Assembly (NCBI GenBank): GCA_946415545.1
Contig: CAMKSY010000004.1
Coordinates: 1 to 38,310, forward strand
Direction of reading: 5' to 3'
DNA length: 38,310 bases
Source: an uncultured Pelosinus sp.
Lineage (GTDB): Bacteria; Bacillota; Negativicutes; DSM-13327
Both the position numbers and the translations under genes were made by a program. Position 1 is the first letter of the stretch. Each line of letters opens with the position of its first letter. Below, in pieces: positions 1 through 8,969 of the stretch. The notes beneath the pieces were generated by a model. The model saw only the letters and a program-made list of their open reading frames with translations, was not told the origin of the DNA and searched no databases.

Positions 1-1154
1 GCCCACGGCAAGTAGGTAAAACAACCATGCTTCAAAAACTAGCTGAGAAAGAAAACATAGGGCGAGAGTATGTTACACTGGACGATTTGACAGAGCGCCA
101 AATGGCGAAGAACGATCCCAAGATGTTCTTGCAAATCCACAAACCGCCAGTATTTATTGATGAAGTACAGTATGCACCAGAGCTATTTACCTATATCAAA
201 ATACACGTTGACCAAAACAAACGAGCTGGTGACTTTTGGTTAACTGGTTCGCAAGTATTCAAATTAATGGATGGAATGCAGGAATCACTTGCTGGACGTG
301 TTTGCCTACTACATATGGCTCCCATGTCGCAGGCGGAAATCTGCGGTGCTGCCACTGCACCTTTTGTGCTTGATTTGGAGCAGTTGTCACAGCGAGTAAA
401 AGAGCGTACCTCTATTGATACCCCTGCACTTTATGAACGTATATTCAAAGGCGGTATGCCTGCTCTTATCAGCGGGCAGTATAGCGATTATCGATCAGTT
501 TATTCCAGTTACATCAGTACTTATATAGACCGTGATGTAAAAGAGCTTTCCGGTTCTATAGATTCGCTCAAGTTTATGGATTTCATCACTGCTGCTGCGG
601 CTTTGTGCGGACAGATGATCAACTATAAGACTATTGCTGACGCTGCTAGTATTGACCAGATGACCGCTAAGAAATGGCTAGGAATTTTAGAGAGACTGGG
701 TATAATATTTTACCTCCACCCATATTCTAACAATATGCTTAAACGCATGGTAACTAAACCAAAGCTCTATTTCTATGACTGCGGGTTGGTGGCATACCTG
801 ACCAAATGGAGTAACAGTGATACCTTGATGAACGGTGCCATGAGTGGTGCGATTCTTGAAAATTTTGTGGTATCTGAGCTTGTCAAGAGCTATCAGAATT
901 GCGGCTGGGAAGCCTTTATTTATTACTATCGGGATAAGGATACTAAGGAAATTGATATTCTACTAGAGGATAGCGGCAAGCTGTACCCTATGGAAATCAA
1001 GAAAACTGCCACTCCACAAAAGCAACTTACTCGTGTGTTTGGCGTGATTGACAAGGCTACTTTAGAACGTGGTACAGGAGCTGTGCTTTGTACAACGGAT
1101 AGGCTGTCGGCATTTGATAGCCAAAATTTGATTGTACCTATTTGGGGGATATAA
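1..1154 (+). CDS. ATP-binding protein, DUF4143-type AAA ATPase (5' truncated by window edge)
   Basis: Frame is open upstream of the listed ATG: PRQVGKTTMLQKL (Walker A remnant) reads from position 3; Walker B-like PVFIDEVQYAP; C-terminal KEIDILLEDSGKLYPMEIKKT nuclease-like motif typical of DUF4143 proteins. Confidence 0.85.
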   Translation, partial: PRQVGKTTMLQKLAEKENIGREYVTLDDLTERQMAKNDPKMFLQIHKPPVFIDEVQYAPELFTYIKIHVDQNKRAGDFWLTGSQVFKLMDGMQESLAGRVCLLHMAPMSQAEICGAATAPFVLDLEQLSQRVKERTSIDTPALYERIFKGGMPALISGQYSDYRSVYSSYISTYIDRDVKELSGSIDSLKFMDFITAAAALCGQMINYKTIADAASIDQMTAKKWLGILERLGIIFYLHPYSNNMLKRMVTKPKLYFYDCGLVAYLTKWSNSDTLMNGAMSGAILENFVVSELVKSYQNCGWEAFIYYYRDKDTKEIDILLEDSGKLYPMEIKKTATPQKQLTRVFGVIDKATLERGTGAVLCTTDRLSAFDSQNLIVPIWGI

Positions 1155-1156
1155 AT

Positions 1157-1201
1157 AAAAATGCCTTTGGCCGTTACCTAGGTAACGACTAAAGGCATTT
1201 T
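1157..1201. terminator. Bidirectional hairpin terminator, copy 1 of a repeated element
   Basis: AAAATGCCTTTggcCGTTACCTAGGTAACGactAAAGGCATTTT; near-identical to 3167-3212. Confidence 0.8.
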
Positions 1202-1345
1202 GTATTATTGGGACGATGAGGCTTACGTGAAGGCTCCGTTGGGGCAGCTTATCTTTACCAGTTATTCAATATAAAATTTTGTCAGTCTGATATGGCATAA
1301 ATTTAAAACAACTTCTACAATATTTTTTCTTCAGCCTATATAATA

Positions 1346-1906
1346 TCACAGATCTACTGTGGATTTTGATGACACATTTCGCTTTTGTAGGTATTCAGAA
1401 AAAGTTGCGGTTGGCATCATTCTGCGTCGTTTAATCATATTACCCCATATTGTATTTCCAGTCGCCTCGTCAATAAATCCAGATTCTAAAGACATAGCTA
1501 AAATATCTGCTGTTGTCACATGATTCAAGGCATATTTATCTACGTACGACTTGATATCTTTCAAATTGTTGCTGGCAATTATACCACCATGAACTTTGGC
1601 TAAAGCGATTGCCGCCGCTTCACCTTTACCAATAATCTTTTCACCTTTCACTGGTGAAATCGTTAATTCATGATATAGTTTATATTCTTCTGTACTTGTT
1701 AATATCTCCCGAATACTAACGTCTCCACTTGCACTCAATTCTTCAATTTTAGTTTTTATGTGAGGTATACTTGGATGCGAAAGTTCATCAAAAACTTGCT
1801 TGGGAAGAATGACTCTTCCTGGATATAGTTTTAATAAAAGATTCTCCCGTCCAACCCATAAGAAAGCAGAAATACAATCTGTATCAAAAAACAACTGATC
1901 AGTCAT
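1346..1906 (-). CDS. PIN-like domain protein (predicted toxin RNase)
   Basis: MTDQLFFDTDCISAFLWVGRENLLLKLYPGRVILPKQVFDEL ... GKGEAAAIALAKVHGGIIASNNLKD: PIN-like acidic residue spacing; ATG at 1906 chosen over the longer ORF because it overlaps the upstream gene end. Confidence 0.65.
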   Translation of the reverse strand: MTDQLFFDTDCISAFLWVGRENLLLKLYPGRVILPKQVFDELSHPSIPHIKTKIEELSASGDVSIREILTSTEEYKLYHELTISPVKGEKIIGKGEAAAIALAKVHGGIIASNNLKDIKSYVDKYALNHVTTADILAMSLESGFIDEATGNTIWGNMIKRRRMMPTATFSEYLQKRNVSSKSTVDL

Positions 1907-2657
1907 AGTGCTCCTCAGCCTCATCATCCATGCCAAATACTATGTCACTACGAAATGCATCTAGCAAGAGTTCCTCATATTTCCCATTCGAAACTAGTCC
2001 ACGTTCATTGATTTGCTCTGCAAGAGTTATATATTGACCTAACGTATTATACTGCTTATCGGTTGGAGTTGGTGAATATAATTTAGCATCATATCCAAGC
2101 TTTTTGGCGGACAAAATAATATTTTTTTTCATTGTAGCGGCTTGATCTTTTAATAAATATCCATCCGTAATTAAACGCCATAAAGTAGCTTGCCTACTTA
2201 ATCCATAGTGTTGTTCTATTTTAACCACATCATTAAGTTCTATAGCACCCTTTTGCTTTTTAAGCTTGTTTTTAATAAAATCGGTCATTGATTCATAGGG
2301 TGCTAAAAAATACGAAGCAAAAATATCCGCTTCAATTTCTTGCGGATCTTTAACATTATCAATATCCTTAGCGCATACAACACTTTTAAATTGATCATGA
2401 AAATACAAATGACATAACTCATGGGCGGCCGTAAAACGTTGTCTTCCATAGCTCAAACTGGAATTAATTGCAATTATTTTATTACCATTATCTCGAATAC
2501 AAGCTCCACTAATCCGCTCACTCATCGGATAAAAGACGACAGTTAAGTCGTCCGCGCTCCCCAACAATGAAAAAATATCAATAGGTGAATATACATCTTC
2601 GCCAAGTTCTCTACGTAAACTTACTGCATCTGAGTTAATATCAATCCTATCTTTCAC
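1899..2657 (-). CDS. ImmA/IrrE family metallo-endopeptidase (COG2856-like)
   Basis: RFTAAHELCHLYFH HExxH motif; GTG start with AAAGGAGAG RBS. Confidence 0.85.
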   Translation of the reverse strand: MKDRIDINSDAVSLRRELGEDVYSPIDIFSLLGSADDLTVVFYPMSERISGACIRDNGNKIIAINSSLSYGRQRFTAAHELCHLYFHDQFKSVVCAKDIDNVKDPQEIEADIFASYFLAPYESMTDFIKNKLKKQKGAIELNDVVKIEQHYGLSRQATLWRLITDGYLLKDQAATMKKNIILSAKKLGYDAKLYSPTPTDKQYNTLGQYITLAEQINERGLVSNGKYEELLLDAFRSDIVFGMDDEAEEHYD

Positions 2658-2659
2658 TG

Positions 2660-2998
2660 TTACTCTCCTTTCAATAAAGATGACATGAATCTTAGATTTA
2701 ATGCCAATTTGTTCATAACAGCAATAGCCTCTAAGTCTGCTGCGTTAATTCCATTTGCACGCAATGCAAATGGAATTGGACAATATTCACTACTTTCACT
2801 AGTAAAAAACTCTATTGAGCAACCAAAAAGATTAGCAATTTTTTCGAGAATATCAGCACTAAATTGCCTTTCACCTTTTTCACATTTGGAAACATAACTT
2901 TGGTCGACATTCAAGTATTCAGCAAGTTGGCTCTGATTTAATCCACTCTGATCCCGTAAATCTTTAACTTTCTTTCCAACCAACTCAAAATTTAACAT
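2660..2998 (-). CDS. XRE-family HTH transcriptional regulator
   Basis: LVGKKVKDLRDQSGLNQSQLAEYLNVDQSYVSKCEKGERQF HTH_3; second ATG at 2998 with GGAG RBS. Confidence 0.85.
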   Translation of the reverse strand: MLNFELVGKKVKDLRDQSGLNQSQLAEYLNVDQSYVSKCEKGERQFSADILEKIANLFGCSIEFFTSESSEYCPIPFALRANGINAADLEAIAVMNKLALNLRFMSSLLKGE

Positions 2999-3020
2999 GA
3001 CTATCACTCCTCTTGATAAT

Positions 3021-3078
3021 AGTATACCCTCCTTTTGTCATAAATTCAACAAAATACTGTTATTAAATTATGACAAAA
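3021..3078 (-). promoter_or_regulatory. Promoter of the XRE-ImmA-PIN operon with inverted-repeat operator
   Basis: Minus strand TTGAAT-N17-TATACT (3049..3021); inverted repeat TTTTGTCATAA (3033-3043) / TTATGACAAAA (3068-3078), one arm lying within the -35/-10 spacer. Confidence 0.65.
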
Positions 3079-3166
3079 TTAATAAATTCTGAACGTACCC
3101 CTTCATCATTTGCTTCTCTAAGATATATCTCCGTTTCGATCTCCACATTCTGTCCTAGTAAAAGAT

Positions 3167-3212
3167 AAAATGCCTTTGGTCGTTACTTCGGCAATGACTA
3201 AAGGCATTTTTT
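3167..3212. terminator. Hairpin terminator, copy 2 of the repeated element
   Basis: AAAATGCCTTTGGTCGTTACTTCGGCAATGACTAAAGGCATTTTTT. Confidence 0.8.
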
Positions 3213-3263
3213 ATTGTTTTGATAATATACTTTATATGAAGACCCTGTTTGTAAGGCTTATCT

Positions 3264-4523
3264 CTACCAATTATTCAACAAAAAATCTTTGACATTCAAA
3301 TGGATTATTCCCTTTTGAGACATGTCAACATCATCCATACTGACCACAAACTTAGGAAAGTTATCTTCAATTTGAAGCAGATTACCAAATTCTCGTTCCT
3401 GTGTTTTTTTATCAGTTAAAAGATAAGCAACTTGAACATAGACGATTTTCCCTTGCTTCTCGGCAACAAAATCAATTTCCTTTGTGTCAAGTTTACCTAC
3501 ATAAACATCATACCCACGCCGCCGAAGTTCTAAATATACAATATTTTCAAGTGTTTGTGATATATCATCCTGCTTATATCCTAATACAGCGTGCTTAAAT
3601 GCGTTGTCCGCTAAATAAAACTTCTCTTTCGTTTTCAAACTCTCTCTGCCTTGTAAATCCTGACGTGAACATCTATTTAAGATATAGGCACTTTCCAGTT
3701 TTGAAAGGTAATTATAGACTGTTTCTACATCAATGCTGCGGCTTTGGCTTGTCAAAAAAACTTTTATCGAATTTGCTGAAAAAGTATTGCCAACGTTATC
3801 AAAAGCGTACTTCACAATACGCTCTAGCTGGTCAACCTTCCGAATTTGATTGCGCTTAACAATGTCAGTAAAAATGGCAGTGTTGTAAATATCCTTCACG
3901 ATTGTATAAGCTTCGTCCAGTGTAAGCGTTGTAAGATGAACAGCAGGAAAACCGCCATACTCAATATATCTTAAAAGTTCCTTGGAGACGTCTTGCAACT
4001 CACCGTATGCTTTCCTAAAGTCTAAATACTCAGCAAAGGAAAGCGGATATACGCGAAACGAAACATACCGCCCTGTCAAATAGGTCGATATTTCCGAGGA
4101 CATCATTTTAGAATTAGACCCTGTAACAAAAATATCAACATTGTATTCACCTTCCTCCATGAAGGTATTAACCAGCCGTTCCCAATGTTCTATTTCTTGA
4201 ATCTCATCCAAAAATAAATACGTGCGTTCATTCTGAACAAGTTTACCTTTGATGATCTCAAATACTTGTTTCGCATTTGCATTCTGCCATTCCAATGTAT
4301 CAAAGTTAAAACGTACTATACAGTTTTCAGCTATTCCCCTTTTTTTAAGTTCTTCCATGAGCAGCAGCATAATGGTTGACTTTCCACAGCGGCGAACCCC
4401 AGTTAGAATCTTTACTAACGGCATATCAATAAATGGTGTGATTTGGTCAATATAAGATTGCCTCATAAGCATAGTCACCACCCCCTTGCAAGCAATATAA
4501 TCTAAACAATATAAAAAAATCAA
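3264..4523 (-). CDS. ATP-binding protein, AAA / DUF4143
   Basis: ILTGVRRCGKSTIML Walker A; TYLFLDEIQEIEHWE Walker B; TKEIDFVAEKQGKIVYVQVAY C-terminal DUF4143-type motif. Confidence 0.9.
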   Translation of the reverse strand: MIFLYCLDYIACKGVVTMLMRQSYIDQITPFIDMPLVKILTGVRRCGKSTIMLLLMEELKKRGIAENCIVRFNFDTLEWQNANAKQVFEIIKGKLVQNERTYLFLDEIQEIEHWERLVNTFMEEGEYNVDIFVTGSNSKMMSSEISTYLTGRYVSFRVYPLSFAEYLDFRKAYGELQDVSKELLRYIEYGGFPAVHLTTLTLDEAYTIVKDIYNTAIFTDIVKRNQIRKVDQLERIVKYAFDNVGNTFSANSIKVFLTSQSRSIDVETVYNYLSKLESAYILNRCSRQDLQGRESLKTKEKFYLADNAFKHAVLGYKQDDISQTLENIVYLELRRRGYDVYVGKLDTKEIDFVAEKQGKIVYVQVAYLLTDKKTQEREFGNLLQIEDNFPKFVVSMDDVDMSQKGIIHLNVKDFLLNNW

Positions 4524-4736
4524 TACTTTTTGTGGTTATAACCTAAATATATTTTAATACTAATATTGATAAATTTCATCAGTATAGGCAACAAGGTCTG
4601 CCATTTTCTAGTCTGCCAACTTTATTATTCTTCAATTAAATAGGAATATAAATTTTTAAGATCCTTTATATTGTACCGCTTATTAATAATTACAAGCAAC
4701 ACGCATTAAGCTCTGCGAACACTTCTGGCTAGACTT

Positions 4737-5984
4737 TCAATATTTTCTTGCTTTTTTGCTCTTTTTCTTACGTTCATCAAAATAGTCTTCAAAAATTTGA
4801 AGATCTATTTCCTCTTGTTGTTTTTTCCAGAGTTCATCTTCAATTCTTCTATCATAAGCATTGAGAAGATTTGGGATTCGCTGTATATTCCATTCTCTTG
4901 GGATAGTGACAGGATTAATATTTATATAATCTAAATCCCTTAATGTCCGCCTGAAAGTTTCCAATTCTTCCCCTTGAAGTGTAGCTCTTACCTTATATAT
5001 TCCTCGAAACTGGTTGATTCTTCGTAGTTCCATGATGAGCCTTGCTTCTTTTTTTTTCGAAAAATGCTGTAATTGCACCTGTCTTATGGCTTCGTTCAAG
5101 GTGAAATAATCACCTCTCCTTATAACCTTATTAAAATACTTCCTAATGATCTCCTTGCAAAAATCTTCTGACAACATCTCCCGTATTACATCAGACTCAG
5201 ATAGTTCCTGTTTTCTTTTTATATCCCTTGATAATAAATATGTTTTTAAATACTTACACTGTACCTCGAAACGAATGAGCTTTTGCGAAGCTTCTAAATC
5301 AGGACAGTCATTGAATTCTTCTTTTAACTGTTTATGTTTCCGGTAGCAGTTGATGGTAACAGATTTACTCTCCAAATAGAAACTGCTTTTAGCGCTATCG
5401 TTATCATCTACCCACTCAGAATAATGTGTCGGAATATTGCCACGTTTTATAAGATAAATCATCTGCTCTGCTGTACATGGAATTTTCAATTCGCTTAGGT
5501 CAAAATTGACACAATAATCTGGCCTATTCATCGAATAATGACTATATTCCCCCAATATGGGAGAGATTTTTTTTGCTTCATTGTTAAATAAAGCTTCGGC
5601 ACTCTCTAGATAATCCACAGTAGCAGCTGACAAATAGTCCTTTTCACCTGTCAGTATTTTAGGATTGATAGTAGCTTTGATACTACACGGTTTATCAACT
5701 TCACCTCGCTTAATAAATCCAGGAGAAATATTGCTATACCTCAATAGCCACAGAATTCCTTTGCTTTCAGGATAGTGTGCAATATAGTAGTCTGGAAAAG
5801 TCGAATATAGCCACTTAGTAAATTCGTCTGAGTGACCTGAAGATTTAAGTTTACGAATTTGAAAAAATTTAATATCTTTTGTTTCTGCGTAACTCTCAAA
5901 ATCCTCAATTAATTTTAACGCTTCTTTTTTGGTTAATGTCTTAACGATGGTTACTGTATGAAATCCTCTCGATGTTTTTTTCAT
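4737..5984 (-). CDS. Putative replication initiator-like protein (phage/plasmid rolling-circle Rep-like)
   Basis: 415 aa; NRPDYCVNFDLSELKIPCT ... KSVTINCYRKHKQL ... KLIRFEVQCKYLKTYLLSRD resembles filamentous-phage/plasmid Rep; strongly basic C-terminus. Family not certain. Confidence 0.45.
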   Translation of the reverse strand: MKKTSRGFHTVTIVKTLTKKEALKLIEDFESYAETKDIKFFQIRKLKSSGHSDEFTKWLYSTFPDYYIAHYPESKGILWLLRYSNISPGFIKRGEVDKPCSIKATINPKILTGEKDYLSAATVDYLESAEALFNNEAKKISPILGEYSHYSMNRPDYCVNFDLSELKIPCTAEQMIYLIKRGNIPTHYSEWVDDNDSAKSSFYLESKSVTINCYRKHKQLKEEFNDCPDLEASQKLIRFEVQCKYLKTYLLSRDIKRKQELSESDVIREMLSEDFCKEIIRKYFNKVIRRGDYFTLNEAIRQVQLQHFSKKKEARLIMELRRINQFRGIYKVRATLQGEELETFRRTLRDLDYININPVTIPREWNIQRIPNLLNAYDRRIEDELWKKQQEEIDLQIFEDYFDERKKKSKKARKY

Positions 5985-6208
5985 ATAACATACCTGCCTT
6001 CCATATTATTAAGCCTTGGCTTCGACTTAATGATTATGTAAAGTACAAGACTATATGTTATTAGTAATATGAAATTTATAGTAATAGTAGAGATGAAAAT
6101 ATATGCTTCTCTACGGGAACTATACGTAGCACAGACGAATTTTGAGTTTAAAAGATATTTACAGAAACTGCGTGTGTAATTTTTACAATAATAGTAAAAA
6201 ACAAGCAT
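5981..6208 (-). CDS. Hypothetical small membrane protein overlapping the Rep-like gene start
   Basis: 75-aa ORF with a hydrophobic segment (FISTITINFILLITYSLVLYIII); 4-nt overlap with the downstream ORF; no clear RBS. Confidence 0.25.
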   Translation of the reverse strand: MLVFYYYCKNYTRSFCKYLLNSKFVCATYSSRREAYIFISTITINFILLITYSLVLYIIIKSKPRLNNMEGRYVI

Positions 6209-6512
6209 TTACAATCCCTGTATTCATATTAAATACGAATAAACTTGAAATGAATAAAACATAGCTTCTTATACTAAATTAACGCCTGATATTCATTAAC
6301 TGTGATTGATGCAATACAGTAATATTTCAAACACAAGAGCTTATTACCAATAAACATGTAGTTGCTGGCAATGCTGATATAGATGGTACAAGTGGTATTG
6401 TATAGATTTCGAATTACGAATACTATGAAAAAATACAGTAGCCTCCGTGACTACTGTAATACATTATTTTAATTGGATAATCCAGTAATTTCAGAGTTGC
6501 AGCATTGAGAAA

Positions 6513-6641
6513 TTACAATATTTCTCTTTCTTTAAGACTTTCAAATTGTCTTTTGCGAATAATATGGTCAAGAATACCACTATCCAGTAGCTTACCTGCT
6601 TCGACTATTTTTTTGGTAATAGCAATATCTTCTTAACTTGG
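6513..6641 (-). pseudogene. RadC/JAB C-terminal fragment (decayed)
   Basis: Minus-strand translation PS*EDIAITKKIVEAGKLLDSGILDHIIRKRQFESLKEREIL* aligns to PSDEDILLTKKLVECGSIIGIEVLDHIIVAADGGGYVSLKEQG of the intact RadC at 7665-8267. Confidence 0.75.
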
Positions 6642-6648
6642 CACAATA

Positions 6649-7206
6649 TCACTGCTGGAATAAATTCCTTACTTTCCGATAAAACGTAGACGATTTCATG
6701 TTTAACCTTTGCATAGCCTCAACCGCCGTCATGTCACCAGATTTCCATCTAGTCACGACCTTATCAAATTCAGGATGTACTATAGGCTTACGCCCCTTGT
6801 ATTTCCCTTGTTCTTTGGCAATAGCGATTCCCTCCTGCTGGCGTAGCAGGATGTACTCGCGTTCCAATTCTGCTACAGCTCCAAAGATTGTCAGCATAAA
6901 TCTACCAGTCGGAGTTGTCGTATCGATGGCTTCTTTCTTAGAAATAAATTCAACCTGCTTGGCAGTAAGTTAGGCGATGAGGTCAAGTAAGTCACGTGTG
7001 TTGCGAGCGAAGCGGCTGATGGATTCGACAATAACAGTATCACCCTGCCGAACATAGGTGAGCATCCTTTTTAGTTCCGGTCTATCGGTATTTTTACCAC
7101 TGGCTTTATCAATGAAAAGTTCATCAACACCAAACTCTTTTAATAGAACCTCTTGACGAATCGTATTTTGCTCTGCTGTGCTTACGCGAATATATCCTAT
7201 TTTCAT
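6649..7206 (-). pseudogene. Small serine recombinase (resolvase/invertase), interrupted by one in-frame stop
   Basis: MKIGYIRVSTAEQNTIRQ ... SISRFARNTRDLLDLIA*LTAKQVEFISKKEAIDTTTPTGRFMLTIFGAVAELEREYI; TAA at 6970-6972 with frame continuing on both sides. Confidence 0.9.
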
Positions 7207-7476
7207 ACAAATCCCTCCATAAAAATAAGCCATTAGGCTACAGCCTAACAGCATATTGAAAAAGTGTCCCAATAGAGTTGTTATTGGATTTTTGGCATGT
7301 GCCATTAGTAAAGACAACCCTATTGGTAAAATGATTGAAAATTTTTATTTGTTTCACACTATTATAATCCGCAAGATAAAGCTTGTCCCCCAATTTAATC
7401 TCCTCATATCTTTTACTGTCAAAATAATATATTATGATAGGTATAAATGGAAATAACTATATGGGAGGATATTATT

Positions 7477-7617
7477 TTGAAATTTATCATATTTCGAGAA
7501 AAAAAGCTTCCTGTAGTCTTAGCCAGAAGACTTTTAACTACAGCCAGCTATGTAGTGCCTCTTAACAAATTTTATAGAGATCTTTATTTAGCCCTAGCAA
7601 CTCAAGATAAAAAATAG
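7477..7617 (+). CDS. Small hypothetical protein (46 aa, TTG start)
   Basis: GGGAGG RBS then TTG: MKFIIFREKKLPVVLARRLLTTASYVVPLNKFYRDLYLALATQDKK; followed by hairpin AAAAAATAGACGG..CCCATCTATTTTTTT. Confidence 0.45.
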   Translation: MKFIIFREKKLPVVLARRLLTTASYVVPLNKFYRDLYLALATQDKK

Positions 7618-7664
7618 ACGGATTAACCCATCTATTTTTTTATAATAATATTTCAATCTGTAAA

Positions 7665-8267
7665 TCACATATTTCCTTGCTCCTTAAGGCTCACATAACC
7701 ACCACCATCAGCAGCCACAATAATGTGGTCAAGCACTTCAATACCAATAATACTACCGCATTCAACTAACTTCTTCGTAAGCAAAATATCTTCATCACTA
7801 GGCGAAGCATCTGAACTTGGATGGTTGTGAACCAAAATGCAAGCAGCACATGATCTTCGAATCAATCCCTTAAATGCTTCACGTGGATGCACAATGCTGG
7901 CATTTAATGAGCCAATCGAAATATTCTCTTTGAAAATAACGTGATTCTTAGTCGATAAACCAATCACATCAAAATGCTCAACCTTTAAAAATTCCATATC
8001 GGCCCGCACTAAATTAAATACATCTTTGGGACTTCGAACAATAATGCGCTTATTTTCATCTGGCGTATATACCTTACGAGCAAATTCTAGTATTGCGCTA
8101 AGTTGCTTTGCTTTTACTATGCCAATGCCTCTAATAGAACTGATTTCTTTCTCGCTAGCATTCATTAGTTCGCTAATATTAGGGTAATTTTCAATTAGCG
8201 AATCTATAACATATCCATTGGCACTTTCACGCAAACAGCCAGCTAATAAATCCCTCATTTTTTCCAC
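7665..8267 (-). CDS. RadC family protein (JAB domain)
   Basis: HxH-x-D-type motif ACILVHNHPSSDASPSDEDI; helix-hairpin-helix ISSIRGIGIVKAKQL. Confidence 0.92.
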   Translation of the reverse strand: MEKMRDLLAGCLRESANGYVIDSLIENYPNISELMNASEKEISSIRGIGIVKAKQLSAILEFARKVYTPDENKRIIVRSPKDVFNLVRADMEFLKVEHFDVIGLSTKNHVIFKENISIGSLNASIVHPREAFKGLIRRSCAACILVHNHPSSDASPSDEDILLTKKLVECGSIIGIEVLDHIIVAADGGGYVSLKEQGNM

Positions 8268-8325
8268 ATTAATACACTCCTCACAAAATAAATTACCAGC
8301 CTTGAATTACAAGGCTGGCTTCTTT

Positions 8326-8655
8326 TTAATATTCATCATTTAAAAGTATCGTACAATGTGCCCCATCATCAATCACATATATTTTCTGATATAACGGATG
8401 ATCCACCTTATCAAACTGATATACTACCTGATAATCTGGCATTTGCTGACGGTGTATAATCATCTGCTGACCGTCTGCCCCCACAAGTTCAAATACTTGA
8501 AGATAGTCAACTTCTACTGTTCGCTTTGCTATTAAGCTATCAAGCAGTGACCATAAAAACATCTGTACCTCTGGTGGTATAGTATCTGCTACTCCCCTAG
8601 TAACAACTCGTTTTCCTTGAAACACCTTTCTCTCCTTCGCCAAATCTGGCTCCAT
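8326..8655 (-). CDS. DUF960-like protein
   Basis: VVTRGVADTIPPEVQMFLWSLLDSL ... DYLQVFEL resembles the DUF960 consensus. Confidence 0.65.
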   Translation of the reverse strand: MEPDLAKERKVFQGKRVVTRGVADTIPPEVQMFLWSLLDSLIAKRTVEVDYLQVFELVGADGQQMIIHRQQMPDYQVVYQFDKVDHPLYQKIYVIDDGAHCTILLNDEY

Positions 8656-8675
8656 ACAATTAGTGATGTTATCGT

Positions 8676-8921
8676 TTAAAAATCATCCGCACTAACACTG
8701 TCATATACTTCTTCTTCTAAATCAGTTAAATCCTCATCCATGCTCTCAACATACGTTTCCAGGTCAGCCTGCCCCATCTGGATATTATTGATTTCATCAG
8801 CCATATCATCCAGTACATCAATGATATTGATCAGTAACTTCCCTTCATCTGAGTGTAAACGGATATTAAGTCCTCGACTTAGCCCTTGCAAATAGGCTAC
8901 TCGTTCTTTAATATTAGCCAT
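8676..8921 (-). CDS. CD1247 N-terminal domain-like small acidic protein
   Basis: IKERVAYLQGLSRGLNI ... SDEGKLLINIIDVLDDMADEI pattern. Confidence 0.6.
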   Translation of the reverse strand: MANIKERVAYLQGLSRGLNIRLHSDEGKLLINIIDVLDDMADEINNIQMGQADLETYVESMDEDLTDLEEEVYDSVSADDF

Positions 8922-8969
8922 TTCTTCAATTCCCCTTTATACAATTTGATACTGTGAAAATTAGCAATT

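Noticed and set aside
2685-2897. Antisense ORFs such as this one, and those at 3401, 10985, 13896, 17019, 27780, 29727, 30117, 37814
   Set aside because: Lie opposite well-supported genes, with no RBS or recognisable domains.
6350-6410. Plus-strand ITNKHVVAGNADIDGTSGIV* resembling the His motif of trypsin/HtrA proteases
   Set aside because: Only ~20 codons before a stop, no flanking homology; could be chance.
7233-7248. TTAGGCT-AC-AGCCTAA palindrome upstream of the resolvase as a res site
   Set aside because: Plausible operator or res half-site, but too short and without the expected multiple sub-sites.
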